Positions 39,801 through 64,000 of a DNA stretch of 64,000 nt are shown piece after piece. The notes beneath the pieces were generated by a model, which was not told the DNA's origin, ran no database searches, and worked only from the letters and a program-made list of their open reading frames with translations. The stretch's first letter is position 1; each line of letters opens with the position of its first letter. Position numbers and translations under genes: made by a program. Origin of the DNA: Burhinus oedicnemus (lineage: Eukaryota > Chordata > Aves > Charadriiformes > Burhinidae); the NCBI GenBank assembly GCA_008921705.1, contig VFFE01007257.1, positions 1,827,903-1,891,902 of the forward strand, in the 5' to 3' direction.

Positions 39801-40239
39801 GCTGTTGTGCTTCATTTCAGCTCAGAAAGAACCACCTCTTGGGTTTGGCTCCGTGTCCATTAAGCTACCAGTGTCTCCCGTCAGACTGCGAACAGAGGTC
39901 CAATTACTGAAAATCGTCATCTAAGTTTTTGTGACCCGGACATTTACACACCAGGAAATGAATGAGATTACCTATGTAACAGCCACCATATAGTTATGAA
40001 TTTCAGCCACAGAAGACAGATTCTAATCTCAATGGTGCAGAGCTCTGTATCACTGAACGTATCATTATGCAGGAACAAAATTTTTAAGATACATGACAAT
40101 TCACACCACACATCTGGCGCTACAGCTTTGCTTTATGACAGGAGTATTTTTAAGTGATAGCAGAACTATGACCTTGATTTCACAAGTTCATTAAAAACAT
40201 TGCTGCGATCTACATTAGGCTTCCTCCTGAGCCCAAGGG

Positions 40240-40261
40240 AAAAAAAAAAAAAAAAAAAAAA
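40240..40261 (+). repeat. Poly-A tract (22 A)
   Basis: An uninterrupted run of 22 A. The sequence before it was not recognised as a retrocopy, so it is called as a simple repeat. Confidence 0.9.
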
Positions 40262-41766
40262 CAGCTCAGTTTAAAATAGTTTGTAATTCTACATCAAAGG
40301 CACAGCTAAGGCCAACAAAAAAATGTCAGCAGCAAAGGAAAATTTTCTTTAGTGTTTACTCCTGGTATTGACATTACCAAGCTGCTCCCTCTAACCGTGA
40401 TGCCTATTGGATATTTCTGGAAACACTGTATAGTTAAAACCTTGCACAGTGTTCTGAAAATTTACCCCTATGTCTCCTTAAAATGACTTCAGCCAGTGAC
40501 TTACATCACACCAAGTGAGCTAACGTGGTCTGCCATTACAATTTAGGTAGGCACTGGGACTTGAACATGAGCTGCTCCGTCAGAGCAGGTAGTCACTGTT
40601 TCTTATCCTTCACAGCGCGACTGAGACTCAAAAATACACTGCTGTAACTGCAAGCTATACAGCAACTCTAGAAGGCTCTCACCGTGCTGGTGAGCGTAGC
40701 TACAATTTAGTGAAAGTTTAAAAGCATGTAGAATTAACAAGGGTGTTCTTAATTGTGAATATCTTGGCTGAAAACCATCTGTTATCTCGTGCGCTTCACA
40801 AGTCTGTGATGACTAACCCTTGCACTGGGCAAGTCATTCAGGTCTTATCTGCTGTGCTCAGTTCACCATTAGAAGCTACACAGCAATCCAACTGCTCTGC
40901 ACTATTTGAATATACAGTAAGTGAACACATGAGAGAGATACAGAAAGTAAGTTGTTGCTATAAATCAGTTAGTTTTGAAATGTAATAATCAATTTGTTAG
41001 CACCTGATGTAAAACTAGGATCTGTCAGCAGCCTCCCAAGCTGGCTGTGTGCAGCGGTAGATATTTCCAAGGGAATTAATTACTGATGATTTGTAAAGGT
41101 AAGAATAATATTTTTCAACAAATGTAGCCTGTGCACTAGGAGGTTAAACAAACACCACCAAAATGTCAACAGAGTTCTTGGCTTTGGTGTTCTCCCATTT
41201 CAAACGCAATGAAATAGTTAACCAGAAATTATGCAAAGGGAGTACTTTCAAATCTTCCCATGAAGCAGAATGTCACACCATCTGGGGCACTTCTCAAGCG
41301 ATTTGAAAAGTTCACACTGTTTGGAATTACACAGAAATTCAACAGAAAAGGCCTCGCCGTATCCCCAAAGTCCCATAAGCAACTGTAGACCTATGTCACG
41401 GCCAGTAAAGAAGGCAGAGAGTTGTGACTTCTCTTCCATAAAGAAGCAAAGTCATAGCCCACCCAACTTTTCCATCCCGTAACTCTGAACGCCCCTGTTG
41501 CTTTCTCTCAAAGTTGGAAGATTGTACTTCCTTCTGTGAGGGAATGCCTATATTCACAAAGGAAATAACCAACACGCAGGCTAGGCTTACGGCTTTCCAG
41601 AAAAGGCGTGAGTTAACCAACCATCTCCAGAAATCCCTCTCGGGTTTACAAGCACCACTGACGGGAAACTGAGCAACGAGAAAATCACTAAGAGTCAGGC
41701 GGCAGCAGGAAATCTCAGAACCATGTATAGACTAACATCCACCCAAAAATACTTACTTCTTTGATG

Positions 41767-41788
41767 AAAACAAACAAACAAACAAAAC
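41767..41788 (+). repeat. (CAAA)n microsatellite
   Basis: About five CAAA units, short and slightly imperfect. Confidence 0.85.
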
Positions 41789-41899
41789 CACTGTTTAACT
41801 CAATGAATTTTGGCAACAACGCTTAACGTCTAACTTCCCCTTTTTGAAAAATATTGGCTGAAAAGTCAGCAAAAATACCCTCTATTGCCACCTGCCAGC

Positions 41900-42240
41900 T
41901 GACAGAATTGTGGATCCTTGTCAGACAGGCTTCATTTTATGGCAAGCCACTAACACGGGACTTAGAGCCCTGATGGATGACCTCCTGCTAGAAGCAAGGA
42001 AAATTCTCTCAAATTCATCCTACTGGATTTCTTTGCAGGATTTGACACTGTTGATCAGCAAATACTTCTGCCCCACTTCCAAGAGATTAATGGGAGTGGA
42101 CTGAAACTGTTCTGCTTCTTTCTTCGTACCAAATACATGGGAATTATAATGAGCAGCTGCCCTTATGTCTTCATAATATATCATCTGCATACTGCCATAT
42201 AGGTCAACCATCTCTCAATCATTATTCATTACCTCTATAA
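41900..42240 (+). mobile_element. Decayed LINE reverse-transcriptase fragment (L2/CR1 clade)
   Basis: One plus frame gives QTGF, then LRALMDDLLLEARKI. A frame change near 42020-42040 leads to DTVDQQILLPHFQEINGSG and LKLFCFFLRT. The order QTGF, a DDLLLEA helix, F-D-T-V-D and a G-x-x-LK-x-F block is the hallmark of palm motif A and its flanks in L2/CR1-type LINE polymerases; the first D of FDTVD (42044-42046) is the catalytic metal ligand. The shift and later stops show a dead, old copy. It lies opposite to WWOX. Confidence 0.6.
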
Positions 42241-42710
42241 AAGCTCGAGTATACAATTTCATAAAAGTTTGGAGAAGGAACAGAGGTCTCAAGAGCTTTA
42301 GAACTAAACAGAAAACATCCATTAGTCCTGGTTTTCCCTTTATTAGCTTTTCTTGCACACACAGGGGGAAAAAAACCCAACCAAAAAACCCCACATCATC
42401 TTACACCTCTAGAAATTAATGTTATCTTCCTTTGAAGAAGAATTCTGTCATTTTAACTCTAGGGGGACAGAAGAGTTTGAGAGGCCTACTTTTCCTCTTA
42501 ATAGGGTGCAGAAGCAATTTCAACTATTGTGAAAATTTCCAAGTTGAACTTCGGGAGAGAAAGTCAGACCCAGTATTAAATAAAGAAACATTTAAACATT
42601 TAATGTTTTTGAACATTTAACATTAACACTTTAAACATTTGTAATTTTGCCCTCAAACTGACCTCAGTAAAACCTGCACTGCCCAAAGCACCTTCCCTCA
42701 AAAATCATAG

Positions 42711-42770
42711 AGTAGAATCATAGAATCGTTTAGGTTGGAAAAGACCTTTAAGATCATCTAGTCCAACCAT
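42711..42770 (-). mobile_element. CR1 3' end (truncated)
   Basis: The plus strand reads AATCATAGAATCG, GGTTGGAAAAGACC, AGATCATCTAGTCCAACC, the reverse complement of a CR1 3' end. About 60 bp remain. Confidence 0.88.
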
Positions 42771-45235
42771 AATGATCCAAGCTGGGATTTCTCCTTCCAC
42801 TCTTGTATGAGTTTCCCAAAGACTGCACACAAAATAAGAAAAGCAAGGATGAGGTTTAAATTGTTGACATGATCTGTCTCCCACGCTTGGCTAATTTATA
42901 CACTGCAAGCATATAAATCTGAGAAATCAGGAACTTCTTAATCTACACTTTCTTATTTGGTATCATTAAATCAATAAATCAGTTTCTTTTGATAACAAAT
43001 TATTGCTTAAAAATGAAGGTCAAGATTAGTACTTGTACTTGCTTTTTAACTTATAACTACAAGGCAAAAGGGAAAAGGAGGAAGAATTATTTTACAAGTG
43101 TGTGGTGTGTTTCTTCCTTCCATTAGGTTCATACCAGGGACTCTCTCACCTTTTGGGGGCCCGTTATCCACAGCTCTGAATTCCCTTTTGCATAGCTACA
43201 ATCCAACCCTAAATCCCCCTCGACTGAGAGCGCACAGCATACTCGGGGTAGTGACGGGAACAACAGGTCTCAGTGCTGCTCTGCCCTCACCTCAGTGCCT
43301 CCTCAGGACCACATTTCAAACCAAAATCCTTCCAAGAAACCACGTTGTCCTTTGCCAAAGTGTTGCATCTTTGCTAGTTCTGTATCCCTGAGGACTCAAA
43401 ATACCTCCATACATAGGGATTTTGGAAGTCCTGGGGCCAGGTTGGGGTAGAAGAGGGATAGGATAGGGCTCTGCAACTTAACTTCTCTGTCCATTCAACC
43501 TTTCAGCATTTCCATTCTGCATCCTCATCCTTTTCTCAAGCCCCGGCACAGTAAGAGGAGCACATTGTTCCACTCCTTGCCATGTCTTGCAAAGATATTT
43601 TGGTTTGGTTTAAATCTCCCTGATGGTTAGGAGACAGCAGCAATGAAAATATCTAGAATCTGGTAACTTTCATTCAGCAGCTCACCTAAGGACATTTGCT
43701 ACCTCAAAGTGGACACATACATCTTTTTTTCAAAATCCCAACAGCAAATCATTATTTACACAAACACACAAGCAGTTGCAAACAAGCATAAGCCAGCTGT
43801 AAAGGAACATTCATTCTTGCAATAACCATGGAATGATTTGTTGTTTCTGCACGTACTTCTAAATACACAAATTTCATTTGTACACAGTAAGTACTTGTTA
43901 GAAAAAAGAAAGCTACAACTCACAAGGAAGGTCAATTCCTACTTTTTATTACATATTCGTGATATTTCCCATTGAAAACAGCTAACTCCATGGAAAATGT
44001 TTTCGGGACCACGGCTGATCATTCAAACAATAAAACACTTCATGCATTTTGAACATTTCACTTGCCAATGACAACTCCTTCCTCTGTTTTGCCTAGAGAT
44101 ATATAGAGCTGTAATAGAGTTCAGAAAGCCCCTAGCAGCTGTGTGCTGCCATTCAGACCTGAAAGATTCCATGTTGTGATAAAAATTAATGTACTTTGAC
44201 ATCCTCTGGGATTTTCGGTGCCTTGGGAACAGCTAATGAAGAATTACAACCTTTTCAGACTACAACGCCAAATTTTTGGATTCGAAGATTAAGACGCATG
44301 TGGTATACGCATGGCCTGTCTAATGTCAGCAGTGAGGCTTCCCCACCCAAGTGCCAGAAGACTCTGCCTTCACGTGTTTTAATTATCTCCCATAGAAAGC
44401 CTTTAACTAAATAGGGTAAGTACATTTTAATGTATATGTAATTAAATAGCTACTCTTGCCTTGTATTTCAGAATATTTAGCAGACAACATCAATTAACAC
44501 ACATTCTTAAAATCCATAAAGCTATAATGCTGCAAAATCCTTGTTTCATTTGCAACAGAATACATTTTAATCAGGCATATTAAGTCATACATATTTTACT
44601 TCCTTAGGTACTCAAAACAGCCTTCACAGCTGGTGCATCTTGTAGAACCTTTTTAGGAAGACAGGGTTCCAAGACTTTATGAGCCATCTTAGACTCAGCT
44701 TAGACCTAGGCATAGACACGTGGCTCAAAATGGGAACAGAACAACCAGTGTGCTGAGCAGAAAGCCACTGGAGGGTTATCAAGGTTTCTTCGTTAGGTTA
44801 AAGCGGAAAGAGTGTGAAGTGTCCAAAGACAAGTGGCAAGTTTGCAAATTTTAGACATCACAGAGTCATAAAACTATGTAACAAACACCTAACAACATCC
44901 TTCTGCTAGTAATATGTAAAAACATTCAATATTTTTGCAGATGCAACTATACATAAAGTTATAGTGAAAGGTCAATCCTATCTTTATTTTAACATGGACT
45001 TTTACTTTAAAAAAAAATAATATTCTGAGGCAGGAGATATTTCCACGATACATTCGAAGAAATGAAAGGTGATCTGGTGAAAACGTCATGATCTCTGCCT
45101 CCAGTAAAAGGGGGCAGGGGTTAAGCTTGAGAGAGTTTTAATTTAAAAAATACTGGAAACAGTTTTTGGATCCACGCAACTTGACACATGCTACCACAAT
45201 GGGGTAATTGTGTATGAGAGCTTAAAAACAGAAGA

Positions 45236-45277
45236 GAGAAGAAAAGAAAAAAAGAAAAAAAGAAAAAAGAAAAAAAT
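45236..45277 (+). repeat. GAAA-type purine tract
   Basis: About 40 bp of A runs of four to seven separated by single G, on the plus strand. Confidence 0.88.
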
Positions 45278-48200
45278 ATTTATGCAGAAAGCCAATCCCT
45301 AGGCTTTAATAAGGCACAGTACCACCACAAAGAGAAAAAAAAGAGTTTCACCCTAATATTATTATGTATGTTTCAAACGCAGACAGCCTTTGATCTTATT
45401 TAAATTTAAGATACGTGCTGTCTGCAACAGTAACTTCTGAACTATGCATGTTTCAATACTTAATTCAATGTGGGTATTTTTTGATATCTCAAAATGTACA
45501 ATGTTGTCCACAAGTCTGTGCCTCTGTGGCACTGTCAGAACTGTATTCTAAGTTGAGAAGACAAATATAATAGCTCAACTGTTACTAGTTTCAATTCACA
45601 AAAAGTATTTCTATAAATGGCAAAGAGTTAACAGCTTTGTACAGTGTTAGAAAACACGTTCAAATTTTGAAAGACCATACGCAGCGGCAATGATCACCTC
45701 TCACAGAGATACATCTACTACAGAACCATTAAGCATATTGGCATAATGGCATCACTAATAATTCATTTAAATAATATATTCATTTTTTCTAGATCTTTCA
45801 AGTTATTCATGCAACAACCTGCTAAACAGATCCCATTTTTACATATGTATTTATATGTATGAATAGAATTTATCAAACAATGTCTATGATTTAATTGTGG
45901 TTAAATTGGAATTAAAAAAACAACACACCTGCAACATGTCAGTTATAATACATGAAAATGCAGAAAAACTGTATTCTGGAGTGAATTTTCAGCAGGCTCT
46001 GAAATCTTAATTGCACCCACAAGGTTTCAGAGCGCTTCTGCTTGCAGCATGAAAAATTAATGTACTCATGGAGTTTGAGGCCTCAGTTAAGGAGGCCAGC
46101 TGAAAATCTGGCCCTCTCCATTTTGAGTCTGGTTAGGGAAATAAGAAGAGACTAAAGTTCCAAATGGAGAATCATAATTCATAACCATTGTCTTTTCCAT
46201 ACATCTATACACAGCATAAATGAATAAACTGTTAGCATATGCCAATTCCAACCACAAAAAAAATCCTATTTTAAAGTACAGGAAAGTCACTGCAGTGAAA
46301 GTCTACATGTGGAAGTCCTGCATAATTGTGAATCGCTGCTACCAATTCAGAAAATTCTAAGTAGTAGCTGTTGGCAAACAGTATTTTACATCTTTGAAGT
46401 AATTCAAGATTTTTCAGGATTTTTTTTTTTTCCCCCCTCGAACATTGAGAACATTAAATTGCTGTCTTACTGTTTGGCTGAAGAGAACTTTAATTCAAAC
46501 CACGTGCCACTATGCAACACTCGAAACTGAAGACGCACATAAAATTTCATCTGTAACTTTACTGCTCACTTCTGTCCGCTAACTGTTTTGATCATGGAAG
46601 TGTTCTTATGCTGAGGACCAGGCAAACGCCATGATACCATGATTGTAAATAATCACAACAGGTAGCTATTTGGAAATTTTAACAATGAAATATTAGGGCT
46701 GTCCCCCAATTAAAGTCTGCAGGTCTTAGTCAAATACATGATGATTAAACTGGGAAACAGCTACCAAAGTATCACATCCACAAACCGACACTCCTACACA
46801 AATACCAAATCCTGCACACCCTGAACTATCGAACACTGACGCTGACTAAATTTAAATGCTATGTTGCGTACAGTCACAGGAGGGCAGTCATTTTGTCTAT
46901 AAAGTGGATTAATACCAACCATAATTCTTCACATTGTGCCCACGCAATGAAGAGGAGATTCAATTCAGTGTTCTTTAGTTCCAAAAGCCTAACACGAAAG
47001 ATTGGTTGGTCTGCCTCTTCCAACTGCACAAAAATCAGCTAATACCAAATCCATCTTAGCCCAGAACACTATTATAAACAGATCATTTATTTGATTTTCT
47101 GTAACAGAGACATTCAATCAACTGCCCAAGCTGGAAACTAGCAGAGGGGAAAGACTAGATACAGATAAAAGAAGCAAATTGAACAAATCTAGCCATTTAG
47201 GTGCACTGAGACCTCTTTTCCTACTCTCATCCTAACCCTAGCACTGTCTTCACGTGGAAGGAAGGCGGAGGTCATTCACTCCTGGTGGAAATATCCAGTG
47301 GGGAATGTTTCTCCCAACAACAAGCCAGAAATGCTAAAAGATAGCCAAAAATCACAGTGAAAAAGAATAAAATCACAGAAATAACAGCATTGCATTTCAA
47401 ACTACAAGAGAGCCTAAAATTAGTCGCCATTACTGTAACGATGAACTGGCTTTCTCCAAAGAATTAGCTCTGTAAATCCTTCCGCCCTATCTTTTACCAA
47501 GTTAGACTTCCATTTACTGTGTTGCTCACAGTGATGTTCAGCTTGTGCCACAATGAAGTTAGAGGTAGATCAAACATTAAACAGCAATATTGTTTTATTC
47601 TGTCTTCTCTCAAAGACGACTTTGGGAGATCCATCTAAGTTATCGCACTCAGCTTATTCTGCCCACAGAATCTTTGTAACTGTGAGAGCAAGAAAAATTG
47701 GAGAGCATTGTTCTGCTCGTAAGGGAAGTTTATATTCTGCTGCAATCACAGAAGTGCAGGATCTAAAATAATCTGCAAAACCCTTCTCCCCCAAAGCTTT
47801 ATTTGAAACTACATGGTAAAAAAAAAAATCTCAGGAAGAGGAACAGCTGTGTCAACTCAAGAATATAGATAATACAAACAAAAAAATTAATTTTTTTTCT
47901 GTGAGGATGAAGGATTTTCTAGAATATATTTATAGGAATACAGCATAATTTACCAGTGTTTATATACTCTGAGCCCAAATTTTATCTGTGGACAAGGCTG
48001 CAACACCCAACAAATCCAAACAGGAATAAAAAATTCCTATCAAATCTCAGAAGCATGATAACTTGAAGATGAATCATCTGATTTTTACTTTCAAACAAGG
48101 AAGCCTTCTTAGCTCTTAAGTACTACTCCAATTTATATTAAAGGTTTCTTTCCAGAGTACCTCTTTCCTCCCGTTTATTATTTATGTTTTTCTCAATGCT

Positions 48201-49503
48201 CCCTCTGTTGCATCATTTTTTTCTGTATGCAACCAGCCCCTGTTAAATTCCTGCTGAGCAGAGGATGATATTTCTTTATTCTTCACGGAGTTTCCACAAT
48301 CTCTCAGATTCTCAAGTACATTCTAGAAGGCTGGTTTTTTCTCCCTCTACAAGTTATTTGGTTAAGGCAGGAGATTTACAATCTCGGTAATTTTCCCTGC
48401 AATCCCACCACCACCACCTTCCCCAGCTGCAATAGGTTTTGCTGGTTTAACTCAATGAAATTTAGGGATCCTTTTTCCAGAGCAGTTCCATTTTAGTTTT
48501 CTCATCCAGGAAGACAGCTGTGAAACACAGGCCTTGAAGACTCTTTTCCAATAGCTATCAACCAGGGACAAACAGGGTCCCAGGTTGCCATGTGACACTG
48601 AGTACATCCTTATACCTGCTGACAAAAAATAGTACCTAGAGCCACGAAGTGTCCCAGAAAAGCAGAATTTCAAAAGACAAGCAAATCTATTCTCTATTTT
48701 ATAAATTTTCAGATATTAGGCTCAGGTGTCACCAAGACCAACAGATTCTGCAGAATACCAAAGCGTACCAGAAAGCAAGAGTGGACTGGAGAAATGAAAC
48801 AGACAATAAAACTACCTGCACCCAGAAGTTTAAGATTTTCACCACTGAATACTCAAGGCCTCTTCACATAACATGTTGTGAGAAACAAAAATACAGCTCT
48901 TCATTAAAATGTGTGTCTTCATACAAAATTTCTCCTTCACACTTTAAAATTATTGTAGTTTTCTCCCAGAAACCAAGATCTATACAACTTAGAAGTCGAA
49001 TGATAGTCTTGCTTAGAAAAAAAAAACCACTTTATTTGCTTTTCCTACTACTTTATTGTGAAGGAATTTTTAAGAGATTTCATAAGAAAGAAAACTCTAT
49101 ACTCATAACGTATTTCCTATGCTCATTAATAGGACTTACAGCTAGCTCATGGGAACTGGGGAGTGTATCACAGTACGCCTTCTCCTACAGGTGCATGCAA
49201 TCAGAGATATCAAAGCCTTTTAAGAAAGTTAGGCTACCAGCTGACAGACGTGCCAAAAGCATAAAGAACAAGACTCGGTCTGTCCCTGCAGCCTGTAAGA
49301 TTTCTTTCAATTGCTCATAAAGCTACTAATGCAAAGGAATCACTGATCTGACAAAAGCCTCTGGACGCTACAGCAAAACAAATAAACAAAGAGACAAAAG
49401 TAGTTAGTGTTACATTAGGGCTGGAAAACACAGAGGGCTAGCATTGCAGTAATAAGGTGCTACTGCCATGTAATTGCTTTTCTGACCATATCCAGACATA
49501 GTT

Positions 49504-49580
49504 AAATCACAAAAAATCAGAGCCAGAAAGACCTAGTCGGTCTTCCAGTCCATTCTCCTGCCAGTGCAGATGATTATAAG
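49504..49580 (-). mobile_element. Ancient CR1 3' end (diverged)
   Basis: The plus strand reads AATCAGAGCCAGAAAGACC, then CTTCCAGTCCATTCTCCTGC and CAGTGCAGATGATT. This is the reverse complement of an older CR1 subfamily 3' region shared by birds, turtles and crocodiles. Resemblance fades beyond about 49580. Confidence 0.6.
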
Positions 49581-49960
49581 GTAACTCTTCTGTATCTGTA
49601 TCAGATAAAAGATCTACTGCTACAGGCAGCGTGTGGGGTCTGGTTTCCATCCAGCCTCAGACTTTAAACAAAATATAACTGGAAATTCATTTTGGTCAAA
49701 ACCCTGCAAGTCTCACAACAGACGCAAACCTTAGACTTTCCTATAATGCTTGGAGTAGTCCTGCCAGACACACATATCTGAGCACAGATTTGAGACAGAA
49801 ATATCTGAAGGCAAGGCAGAGGCTATAAATGCTGTCTATTACTAACATTTTTCCAAATAAAATGAGTGAAGCATTAGTAAAACCTGTCCATCACTGACAA
49901 TGTAGCTTAACAGACCTACACTGGTAAAACAACGTATGCCAACAAAAGTAAAACACGTCT

Positions 49961-49994
49961 TACTGATTCTATATCTTTACTGATTCTGTATCTT
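49961..49994. repeat. 17-bp tandem duplication
   Basis: TACTGATTCTATATCTT is followed at once by TACTGATTCTGTATCTT, two copies differing at one base: a recent small duplication. Confidence 0.9.
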
Positions 49995-50820
49995 CTCATT
50001 TTCTAAGTTCTCTGGCAAAAGTTGATTTAAGCGTGTTCCATTCTAATGATTTATAAGTATGCATACCAAATGGACTAGCGAGGATGACCATGATATGATC
50101 TGCAACACACAAATCAAGTTAAGAGCTGCATTTGGAAGAAGGGTGGGTTTAACTTTTCACTGTACCATATAGTTTTTAAAGAAATGTAGCACATTAAAAG
50201 CATGAAGAAGCTAAATTAAAACAACTACTGTTCTTATATTATGGAACCCAGTTAGTATTAAAGCAGCAATACTGCAAGGATTTGCCTTTCTATTTCAAGA
50301 AAGTTTTAATATATGAAGATGATGTATGAGAAGAAAATACAGTTACCAAGGATTTTGGCAGTAAAGGAACTTGAGTTAGAAGTCAGTTTTGACAATTCTT
50401 TGAATCTCAAAGACCTATAAGTACTAAAATGTCATCTGTCTATCCATGTGAGGTTTAGCTTTGGCAGTATTTCAAAAGTGAAAAAACATTCTTTGTTAGG
50501 TATTTTCCCTATGACAATGTATTTTCAAAGCTGTCTAAGAGGCCCTATTCTCTCGAGAAGTACAGTAAGATGTATATGCATTACAGAAATATTTGCAGAA
50601 AAAAGCTAAGTTTGAATAGTCACAACAACCAGTAGGTCCAACTGTGGCTAAAAGCACAAAGTGTGGAATTTATTGTCAAGTGTTGGCACTTAAAGATTTC
50701 AAATAATTTCTTTAATTTAGAGATTCATTGTTCTGTCCAAGCTAAATTAAACAAACCATTTGGAAGCTAATCTGCTTATCTCCATATAAATTTGTCTATT
50801 GTTAAATGATATTGTTATCA

Positions 50821-50852
50821 CCCCCTCTCCCCCTTTTCCTTTTTTTTTTTTT
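50821..50852 (+). repeat. Polypyrimidine tract
   Basis: Thirty-two consecutive pyrimidines, C-rich then T-rich, on the plus strand. It lies about 475 bp downstream of the exon 6 donor in transcript direction, where it is polypurine. Confidence 0.9.
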
Positions 50853-51325
50853 AATTATGGACTATTCCAGATACAGGTCTGGAAAACGGAGCTGTCTGGC
50901 TCATAGGAGTATTTTTTTAATGCTTTAAAAATAAAAAGAGAGAAAGAGAAGGTTAGAAAAGAAAGTAAGACAAGGAGTGCACTAATTGCTCATCCCTGAC
51001 CTCTTTCAAACCACTGCAAAACTGATAAAAGTAGCCTGAGCTGGTTTTTATGCAGTTCAGCTTTGGCCTTTTTCAATAGCCACAGGGGTATCAATGCTCC
51101 ATTTAGAGCTGGGGCTACACATGGAATAATAAGAGATCTGTAATTATTTTTTTAAGATGAAAACAAATGATCTTTAATTTGCGTTAAAAAAAATTTCTTT
51201 GAAAAGATTATTCACTAACTGTAGTTGCTGATCAGTCCAACTATGGTGAATTCTGCCAACTGTGCTGAGCTGATAAAGACATTAAAATAACAAGAAGTTA
51301 TTACATGTAATTTTCTGAGTACTTA

Positions 51326-64000
<12,675 letters not shown>

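Noticed and set aside
40743..40985. 80-codon plus-strand frame with balanced composition
   Set aside because: No motif or homology recognised and no gene context; too short to support.

Overview
The window is a piece of a bird nuclear genome. The evidence is CR1 retroposon 3' ends, an avian-type endogenous-retrovirus LTR, spliced vertebrate exons with consensus splice sites, and AT-rich intronic DNA throughout. I see no bacterial-style gene organisation.

The whole window lies inside one gene on the minus strand: WWOX, the WW-domain-containing oxidoreductase. Three coding exons are present, in transcription order from right to left: 51415-51327 (89 bp), 36147-35962 (186 bp) and 32324-32060 (265 bp). 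Together they are 540 bp, join without a frame break, and encode 180 residues matching about residues 173-352 of the 414-residue human protein. By the human gene structure they are exons 6, 7 and 8. They carry the middle of the short-chain dehydrogenase (SDR) domain, including the catalytic Tyr-x-x-x-Lys. The WW domains and the nucleotide-binding Gly motif (exons 1-5) lie beyond the right edge, and the last exon beyond the left edge.

Layout from left to right: 1-32059 is part of intron 8; 32325-35961 is intron 7; 36148-51326 is intron 6; 51416-64000 is part of intron 5. The left intron holds a 20-N assembly gap abutting a gag-like retroviral fragment, a 31-bp G-rich minisatellite of about 21 copies at 22.5-23.1 kb, a CR1 3' end with an AT microsatellite, and an old LINE C-terminal relic at 29.5-29.9 kb. 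Intron 6 holds an LTR close to the exon 7 acceptor, an old LINE reverse-transcriptase relic, CR1 tails and several low-complexity tracts. The right intron holds a coding-like open stretch at 63.2-63.5 kb that I cannot name.

Nearly all other ORFs look like chance or low-complexity readings in AT-rich intron. The most interesting structures are the potential quadruplex-forming minisatellite in the intron that corresponds to the human FRA16D fragile region, the LTR with an antisense promoter-like core next to exon 7, the gag-like ORF at the assembly gap, and the unidentified coding-like stretch near the right end.
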